From Hyphomicrobiales bacterium (GTDB lineage: Bacteria; Pseudomonadota; Alphaproteobacteria; Rhizobiales; Hyphomicrobiaceae), in NCBI GenBank assembly GCA_017304275.1, contig JAFKKW010000133.1, forward strand, positions 1-10,553: 10,553 bases of DNA, in the 5' to 3' direction. Position numbers and translations under genes: made by a program. Within the stretch, counting starts at the first letter, position 1. The number at the start of each line of letters is the position of its first letter. This document shows positions 6,427 through 10,553 of this stretch, piece after piece. The notes below the pieces were generated by a model that saw only the letters and a list, made by a program, of their open reading frames with translations, searched no databases and was not told where the DNA came from.

Positions 6427-7335
6427 TTACCAGCGATTTCGACCGGACAAGCGGTCCTGCCAACGTTGCCTGGCCGTCCGGTTTTCTTCGGGATCGCGTT
6501 CTTCGTCCTCTTCTTCCTGCTCCACCCACAGCATGATGAGTGCAAAGCCCTCCTGCTGATAGAACACCTGTTCATAGAGCGTCGGGAGGCGCTTGCCCCA
6601 GTCGGATTCAAGCCACAGCTCGGCGCCGTTCTGGCGAACCTCCGTAATCTTCTGCCCGCTCTTCGCGGCATAGTGGAAGAGCGAATTCCGCGGCACCGGA
6701 CTCCCGTATGAGATTCCGATCCTCGGGAACTTGGTGTGCTTGTAGATCCGCAACACGATGCTGTCCTTCACAACCGCTATCGCTACGGGCTGGTGGTGAT
6801 AGTTCGCGTAGGCGCGCGCCGCCGGCTCCTTGCTGACGTCAAAGAGCCCGGCAAGCTCCGTAATGTGGGCCAGATCCGGATCACGGAACTTTTCCATCAC
6901 CCCGCGCAATATCGGCGGCGGCATCAGAAGCAACGCAGAAAACCGATTGGCTTCCACCTCCATACGCGCATAGGCGTCATTCTCCTGCACAGACCAGCGG
7001 CGCATGTCTTCACGCGAACACAAGAACTGACCGCTTTTCGCCGGCCGATGCGTGGGGATCAAGAAATGCCCGAGTTCGTGACCAATGGTGAACCGGCGTC
7101 TTCCCCGGCGCGCCGCCGCATTCACCAGAATGACGCCTTCACTCTTGCAGTCGTCCGTGATGAGACCTCCCTCATAACCCTCCGTCGTGAGGGTGGCGAT
7201 GTCGGTGATGTCGACGCATTGCGCAAGCTCCTCCACCGGCACCGGAACGGGAAGGTCCGGCTCGGCCTTCAAGATCTTGGTGACCAACCCCTCGGGTGAT
7301 CCGGTATCGTCGAGGTCGAGCCGGGTAATTTTCAT
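6427..7335 (-). CDS. ImmA/IrrE-family zinc metallopeptidase, candidate repressor-cleaving protease
   Basis: A 302-residue peptidase with the zinc motif HELGH (His86, Glu87, His90) and a downstream MEVEANRFSALLLMP, whose Glu128 is the expected third ligand. This is the ImmA/IrrE pattern. Family members cleave an XRE-type repressor to switch on the genes it silences, for example ImmA in ICEBs1, IrrE in Deinococcus and CapP beside CBASS systems. Residues about 170-270 form an additional domain I cannot name, perhaps the sensor. The tail is strongly acidic (EQEEEDEERDPEEN) and then basic. The ATG overlaps the TGA of the XRE gene by 4 bases (ATGA), so the two are co-translated. Its partner gene and the divergent ubiquitin-like operon suggest that it controls that operon; this is inference. 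Confidence 0.93.
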   Translation of the reverse strand: MKITRLDLDDTGSPEGLVTKILKAEPDLPVPVPVEELAQCVDITDIATLTTEGYEGGLITDDCKSEGVILVNAAARRGRRRFTIGHELGHFLIPTHRPAKSGQFLCSREDMRRWSVQENDAYARMEVEANRFSALLLMPPPILRGVMEKFRDPDLAHITELAGLFDVSKEPAARAYANYHHQPVAIAVVKDSIVLRIYKHTKFPRIGISYGSPVPRNSLFHYAAKSGQKITEVRQNGAELWLESDWGKRLPTLYEQVFYQQEGFALIMLWVEQEEEDEERDPEENRTARQRWQDRLSGRNRW

Positions 7336-7658
7336 GATTGTCTATTCCGGTTCTTGAACCTGTCGATGATGCTCTGAATCGCGTCCCGGTCTTCGGGCGT
7401 CAGATCCTTAAGCTCCCGGTACATGGCAACGATCTGGGGATCCTCGGCCTCGCCGGTCGGATTCTCTCCCACAAGGTCGGCGACGCTCGCCTTCAGGGCC
7501 TTTGCAAGCCTGATCAGCAGCTCAATTGACGGATTCTTGCTGCGGCCCGTCTCCAGATCCCAGATGTGCGCCTTTGATGCCCCTACCTCGTCCGCCAGGT
7601 CCTGAAGCGACTTGCCCCGTGCAATTCGAAGTTGCTTCAGCTTGACCGCTAGCGACAT
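7332..7658 (-). CDS. XRE-family transcriptional repressor (CapH-like position)
   Basis: A 108-residue protein with a Cro/CI-type helix-turn-helix at residues about 4-62: LKQLRIARGKSLQDLADEVG, then SKAHIWDLETGRSKNPSIELLIRLAKAL. The C-terminal tail (PEDRDAIQSIIDRFKNRNRQS) is short and helical and is a plausible dimerisation or cleavage region. The ATG (7656-7658) has GGGAG about 9 nt upstream. It is the first gene of a two-gene unit with the metallopeptidase and faces the ubiquitin-like operon across 134 bp. It probably represses itself and that operon by binding the inverted repeats in between, and is removed by the peptidase upon stress. The regulatory link is inferred from arrangement only. 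Confidence 0.92.
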   Translation of the reverse strand: MSLAVKLKQLRIARGKSLQDLADEVGASKAHIWDLETGRSKNPSIELLIRLAKALKASVADLVGENPTGEAEDPQIVAMYRELKDLTPEDRDAIQSIIDRFKNRNRQS

Positions 7659-7709
7659 CGGGCCGTACTCCCATCTCTTATTTCATTGAAAAGACTAGCT
7701 ATTTAAGAT

Positions 7710-7730
7710 GTACCATACGAAATCGTACCA
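7710..7730. promoter_or_regulatory. Candidate XRE operator between divergent units
   Basis: TACGA-AA-TCGTA (7716-7727) is a perfect inverted repeat flanked on both sides by GTACCA (7710-7715 and 7725-7730). Further TACGAA-like half-sites occur at 7765-7771 (GTACGAA) and, reversed, at 7744-7750 (TTCGTTC). On the minus strand the palindrome lies just upstream of TTAAAT (a possible -10 for the repressor gene). On plus it lies just upstream of TTGACT (7737-7742), a possible -35 for the ubiquitin-like operon. A protein bound here could control both directions. Confidence 0.55.
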
Positions 7731-7736
7731 GTCCAC

Positions 7737-7786
7737 TTGACTTTTCGTTCATACAGATTAAGTAGTACGAATGTGTTCACAGGAGG
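7737..7786 (+). promoter_or_regulatory. Probable promoter and strong ribosome binding site of the ubiquitin-like operon
   Basis: TTGACT at 7737-7742 is a good -35 candidate. No -10 box at ideal spacing is convincing; TTAAGT at 7758-7763 (15-bp spacer) is the best I see. A weak core promoter would fit a repressed or activated operon. AGGAGG at 7781-7786, 6 nt before the ATG at 7793, is a strong Shine-Dalgarno sequence. Confidence 0.4.
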
Positions 7787-7792
7787 ACAAGC

Positions 7793-8017
7793 ATGTCTAG
7801 GAACGATCGCTTCGTGGTCCGGCATCCCGATGGCTGGGCCGTCAAAAAGGCGGGCGCTGAACGCGCCAGCAGGCACCACGAAACCAAGCGCGAGGCTATC
7901 GAAAGCAATCGCACAGTCAGCCGCAATCAGGGCACCGAGCTGCGCATCCACAATCAGGACGGCCGCATCGCCAGCAGCGACAGCCACGGCGGCGACCCGT
8001 TCCCGCCCAAGGGCTGA
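7793..8017 (+). CDS. DUF2188 protein, first gene of the ubiquitin-like operon
   Basis: A 74-residue protein matching the DUF2188 pattern along its length: FVVRHPDGWAVKKAGAERAS, then HHETKREAIESNRTVSRNQG and TELRIHNQDGRIASSDSHGG. DUF2188 proteins are small, stand-alone and of unknown function. The fold is expected to be a compact beta-sheet with one helix. It starts 6 nt behind a strong AGGAGG and is followed after 21 bp by the Ubl gene. It is therefore the promoter-proximal gene and may be the most abundantly made member of the operon. Whether it is part of the conjugation machinery, a substrate or a passenger cannot be decided from sequence. Confidence 0.88.
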   Translation: MSRNDRFVVRHPDGWAVKKAGAERASRHHETKREAIESNRTVSRNQGTELRIHNQDGRIASSDSHGGDPFPPKG

Positions 8018-8038
8018 ACCGAAGAAAGGACGAAAAGG

Positions 8039-8356
8039 ATGACCGACGATCACAAACACGGCCGCAACGGCAACGACCACCGCGATGACCACGGCAACGG
8101 CGGTCACAGCGATCACGACAAGGACATCACCATCGTCGTGAACGGCCGCGAGAAGACCGTGACCGGCAAGGAACTTTCCTTCGCGCAGCTCGTCGCGCTC
8201 GCCTTTGACACGCCGCCGACGGGCGAGAACATCGTCTTCACGATCACCTACCGGCGCGGCCAAGGCGAGAAGCCAGAAGGATCGCTCGTCGAGGGCGAAA
8301 CTGTGAAAATCAAGAAGGGCATGATCTTCAATGTCACCGCCACTGATAAGTCGTAG
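8039..8356 (+). CDS. Ubiquitin-like protein, single Multi_ubiq domain with His/Asp-rich tail
   Basis: A 105-residue protein. Residues 30-105 (ITIVVNGREKTVTGKELSFA, then QLVALAFD, FTITYRRGQGEKPEGSLVEG and VKIKKGMIFNVTATDKS) fit the Multi_ubiq family, a prokaryotic beta-grasp ubiquitin relative. Many relatives carry several tandem domains; this one has a single domain. It ends TDKS without the diglycine of eukaryotic ubiquitin, so activation must occur at a serine carboxylate or after processing. Residues 1-29 form a low-complexity tail with 6 His, 8 Asp and 5 Gly, probably disordered and possibly metal-binding. The downstream E1 gene starts inside the last codons (26-bp overlap), a sign of coupled translation. 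Expected role: the modifier conjugated to target proteins. GAAAGGA lies 5-10 nt before the ATG. Confidence 0.87.
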   Translation: MTDDHKHGRNGNDHRDDHGNGGHSDHDKDITIVVNGREKTVTGKELSFAQLVALAFDTPPTGENIVFTITYRRGQGEKPEGSLVEGETVKIKKGMIFNVTATDKS

Positions 8357-9512
8357 TCCCGACCTCGCCAAGCTGAAGGAAGACGGATACGAGGTGGAGG
8401 TCAGGGCCAACCACCTCGTTCTCCGCAACGTGCCTTACGTTAACAGCAAGCGCGTCGTGAAACGCGGACTGCTGGTCTCGACGCTCAATCTCGCCGGGCA
8501 GGTCACTGCGAAGCCGGAGACCCACGTCGCCCTGTTCGCGGGCGAGCATCCCTGCGACCGGCATGGACGTCCTCTGACCAAGATCGTCAACGGCAGCAGC
8601 CGTCAGAATCTGGGCGACGGTCTCGTGGTGGAGCACTCGTTTTCGAGCAAGCCCGCCAGCGGGTATCAGGACTACCACCACAAGATGACCACCTACGCCG
8701 ACATGCTGTCGAGCCATGCGGCGGCAATCGATCCGACGGCCACGGCGAAGACGTTCCGGGTGATCGAAGCCGAAGACCCCGATTCCGTATTCGAGTATCT
8801 GGACACTGCCTCAAGCCGCGCGGGCATCTACGCCGTGTCGCAGAAGCTGGCCCTGCCCAAGGTGGCGATCATCGGCCTTGGCGGTACGGGTTCCTACGTC
8901 CTCGATCTGGTGGCGAAAACGCCGGTCCATGAGATCCATCTTTTCGACGGCGACCATTACCTCCAGCACAATGCGTTTCGCTCGCCCGGGGCCGCAACGC
9001 TTGCCGAACTGAAGGCCGCGCCGAAAAAGGTCCATTACTTCCGCGACCGCTATGCGCCGATGCGCCGGAACATCGTGGCGCACGATTTCCATATCGACGC
9101 CGCGAATGCGGACTGCCTCGACGGGATGGCATTCGTCTTCCTTTGCGTCGATCGCGGCGATGCAAAGCGACCGATCATCGAGAAGCTGGAGCCACTGAGC
9201 ATCCCGTTTGTCGATGTCGGCATGGGCATCGACCTCGTGGACGACAAGCTGCAGGGCATCGTCAGGACGACTACCAGCACCGAACGGATGAGGGCGCATA
9301 TCCGCGACAAGAAGCGTATCGGCCTTTCTACGGGCGCGGCCGACGACTTGTATGTCAAGAATATCCAGATTGCCGATCTGAACGCCCTGAACGCGGCGCT
9401 GGCAGTCATCAAGTGGAAGAAGCTGTTCGGGTTTTACCTCGATCTGGATGACGAACACCATTGCACCTACACGCTCGACGGCAACATGCTCCTGAACGAG
9501 GACAAGCCATGA
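8331..9512 (+). CDS. ThiF/E1-like adenylyltransferase with extra N-terminal domain (DUF6791-like)
   Basis: A 393-residue E1-like enzyme expected to adenylate the C-terminus of the Ubl encoded upstream. The Rossmann ATP-binding motif GLGGTGSYVLD is at 182-192, the conserved acidic turn HLFDGD at 203-208, and NAFR with Asn214 and Arg217 as ATP-contacting residues. FVFLCVDRGDAKR at 268-280 closes the nucleotide pocket. The CxxC zinc pairs of MoeB/ThiF are absent. Only Cys75, 262, 272 and 378 exist, and none stands out as an E1 catalytic cysteine. Residues 1-170 form a separate domain (DLAKLKEDGYEVEVRANHLV, RRGLLVSTLNLAG-like and HVALFAGEHPCDRHG segments) that I recognise as the DUF6791 type seen fused to ThiF. 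No separate E2 is encoded nearby. The ATG start overlaps the Ubl gene by 26 bp; CTG at 8343 is an alternative. The stop overlaps the next gene as ATGA. Confidence 0.9.
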   Translation: MSPPLISRSPDLAKLKEDGYEVEVRANHLVLRNVPYVNSKRVVKRGLLVSTLNLAGQVTAKPETHVALFAGEHPCDRHGRPLTKIVNGSSRQNLGDGLVVEHSFSSKPASGYQDYHHKMTTYADMLSSHAAAIDPTATAKTFRVIEAEDPDSVFEYLDTASSRAGIYAVSQKLALPKVAIIGLGGTGSYVLDLVAKTPVHEIHLFDGDHYLQHNAFRSPGAATLAELKAAPKKVHYFRDRYAPMRRNIVAHDFHIDAANADCLDGMAFVFLCVDRGDAKRPIIEKLEPLSIPFVDVGMGIDLVDDKLQGIVRTTTSTERMRAHIRDKKRIGLSTGAADDLYVKNIQIADLNALNAALAVIKWKKLFGFYLDLDDEHHCTYTLDGNMLLNEDKP

Positions 9513-9943
9513 AACAGCCCATCGTCCTCGACACGGAATTTGTCGCGAGCATCCCCGACAGACTCGCCGAGAATACCCTTTACGTATCGATGGAATACGC
9601 CACGGTCGCGCACAAATGCTGCTGCGGCTGCGGCCTAGAAGTCGTAACGCCGCTTAGCCCCACCGACTGGAAATTGACCTATGACGGCGTAGCCGTATCT
9701 CTTCATCCCTCAATCGGAAACTGGAGTTTCCCCTGCCGTTCCCACTACTGGATCGACAAGGGCAAGGCCCGTTGGGCGGGCGACATGACGCAGGACCAGA
9801 TCGATAGCGTCCGCGCCCACGACCGCCGCGCCAAGGCGCGTTATTTCGACGAGTCGAAGCAGGCTGCCAAGCCCGCTGACTCAGTGCCGCCCAGCAGACC
9901 GAAGAACGGATTCTGGTCATGGCTCTCGCGTTTGTGGTCCTGA
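9509..9943 (+). CDS. DUF6527 protein, candidate deconjugating peptidase or accessory of the Ubl pathway
   Basis: A 144-residue protein starting at ATG 9509, overlapping the E1 stop by 4 bases; a longer in-frame reading from 9461 would extend into the E1 gene and is rejected. It shows the DUF6527 pattern: a cysteine cluster HKCCCGCG (Cys37, 38, 39, 41), WKLTYDG, VSLHPSIGNW and the signature PCRSHYWIDKGKARWA (Cys76, Ser78, His79). The cysteines could bind zinc, and Ser78/His79 are candidate catalytic residues. From memory, DUF6527 genes recur beside Multi_ubiq and E1 genes, and a new serine protease family that cleaves Ubl conjugates was reported in Bub operons. Equating that family with this protein is my inference. 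The C-terminal tail (FWSWLSRLWS) is aromatic and amphipathic. It is the last gene of the operon. Confidence 0.85.
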   Translation: MKQPIVLDTEFVASIPDRLAENTLYVSMEYATVAHKCCCGCGLEVVTPLSPTDWKLTYDGVAVSLHPSIGNWSFPCRSHYWIDKGKARWAGDMTQDQIDSVRAHDRRAKARYFDESKQAAKPADSVPPSRPKNGFWSWLSRLWS

Positions 9944-10085
9944 TACGGGAAAGCCCCTGATTTCGCCGAGTTTGCGTCAGGATGCGTTCCGGCGCTGACC
10001 GGGCCCGAACCACCCCCTGAAGGCAATAGCGCATTCTCCGCCCCGCTACCGGGCCGGAATCGGCATTGGCATCGGCGCAAGATTA
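9944..10085. other. Convergent intergenic region, no clear terminator
   Basis: A gap of 142 bp between the ends of the plus-strand ubiquitin-like operon and the minus-strand HTH gene. I see neither a gene nor a stem-loop followed by a T-run. ACCGGGCC occurs twice (about 9999 and 10048), which looks like chance in GC-rich DNA. Confidence 0.4.
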
Positions 10086-10553
10086 TTACGTGGCAGCGAT
10101 GGACGGCAGCGCGGCGAGCGGGGCTGTTTTCATATAGCTGCGGAAAACCCCATCCATGCAGCGCAGCGCCCATTGCTCGACGCCGGTTCGATAACCTTCC
10201 GCCTGAATATAACCTTTGAATCTCTTGTTCAGTGACTCCGGTGTCGCCCCTGGCTTTGCAGAGCTTCCGGGCCACCGTTCGCGGTGATGCGCAGCAAGCA
10301 GCGGCTGAAGGAGCCGCACTACGAGGCCGACGCACATCCTCGCCCGCTGCGAAACGACGACATCGACCGCGACATACCCTTCCCGCTCCAGCTGGCGGAG
10401 ATAGCGTTGTACGGTACGCCGGCAACGGCCGAGCGCCCTTGCGAGGTATGTGACTGTCACCGGCAGCAACCGGCCTTCCCTGTTCCGACGATAGGTCAGC
10501 TCGGCGAGCTTGCGCGCGCAGCGCCGCGCGCCATCGGTGAGGTTCGGATCGTC
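10086..10553 (-). CDS. Helix-turn-helix DNA-binding protein, N-terminus cut by right window edge
   Basis: The minus-strand frame is open from the right edge to the stop at 10086, giving 155 visible residues; no start lies within the window that must be used, so the gene is partial. The visible N-terminal part, DDPNLTDGARRCARKLAELT followed by YRRNREGRLLPVTVTYLARA and LGRCRRTVQRYLRQLEREGY, is a winged helix-turn-helix: helix 2 near VTYLARALG, recognition helix RRTVQRYLRQLE, then a beta wing. The C-terminal part (KPGATPESLNKRFKGYIQAE and QWALRCMDGVFRSYMKT) is unlike standard regulators. From memory, proteins of this type are common on plasmids and integrative elements of alphaproteobacteria, sometimes near recombination or replication genes. 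Specific function unknown. Confidence 0.75.
   Translation of the reverse strand, partial: DDPNLTDGARRCARKLAELTYRRNREGRLLPVTVTYLARALGRCRRTVQRYLRQLEREGYVAVDVVVSQRARMCVGLVVRLLQPLLAAHHRERWPGSSAKPGATPESLNKRFKGYIQAEGYRTGVEQWALRCMDGVFRSYMKTAPLAALPSIAAT

Noticed and set aside
6440..6455. Inverted repeat GACCG-GACAAG-CGGTC near the convergent toxin and peptidase ends
   Set aside because: Only five base pairs, inside the peptidase coding end, and without a T-run.
7703..8428. 241-residue minus-strand ORF opposite the DUF2188 and Ubl genes
   Set aside because: It is antisense to two recognisable genes. Its Val/Ala-rich part is simply the complement of the His/Asp-rich tail in GC-rich DNA.
8811..9461. 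216-residue minus-strand ORF opposite the E1 gene
   Set aside because: It has no recognisable domain and is fully antisense to a clear ThiF-family gene; long shadow frames are common at this GC content.
1..10553. CRISPR arrays, rRNA genes, complete tRNA genes, insertion sequences
   Set aside because: No regularly spaced repeats, rRNA-like sequence, full cloverleaf or transposase was seen; the only tRNA-like sequence is the 3' fragment at 2368-2416.

Overview
The base composition (GC-rich, roughly 60%), the codon usage and the protein families point to an alphaproteobacterium (sphingomonad or rhizobial type); this is inferred from the look of the genes, not from a search. The window is accessory DNA: two site-specific recombinases, a tRNA-derived attachment site, a restriction-modification enzyme, a toxin-antitoxin pair, and a ubiquitin-like conjugation operon with its own regulator pair.

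Layout. Positions 1-497 (minus) hold the N-terminal part of a large serine recombinase cut by the window edge, with a small coupled ORF upstream (494-679). After a divergent intergenic region with a perfect 17-bp palindrome come an excisionase-like small protein (850-1083) and a tyrosine integrase (1132-2334), both on plus. Directly behind the integrase (2368-2416) lies the 3' part of a tRNA-Gly(TCC) gene without its 5' half. This is the scar of tRNA-targeted integration and marks a junction between two DNA segments. Beyond it is a single-chain MmeI-like (type IIL) restriction-modification protein (2597-5452, minus), followed by a TacA/TacT-type toxin-antitoxin pair (5576-6415, plus) with a palindromic operator inside its promoter spacer.

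The most interesting part is 6427-9943. An XRE repressor and an ImmA/IrrE-type zinc peptidase (minus, overlapping by 4 bp) face a divergent plus-strand operon. Its genes are a DUF2188 protein, a single-domain Multi_ubiq-family ubiquitin-like protein with a His/Asp-rich tail, a ThiF/E1-like adenylyltransferase with a large extra N-terminal domain, and a DUF6527 protein. Junctions within the operon are short or overlapping. The likely logic is that E1 adenylates the Ubl C-terminus and conjugates it to targets, the DUF6527 protein may cleave conjugates, and the XRE-peptidase pair keeps the operon off until a stress signal triggers repressor cleavage, as for CapH-CapP in CBASS operons. No separate E2 gene is present. 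The closest concept known to me is the recently described Bub (bacterial ubiquitination-like) pathway; the assignment here is by recognition only.

The window ends (10086-10553, minus) in a partial helix-turn-helix DNA-binding protein that runs off the right edge.
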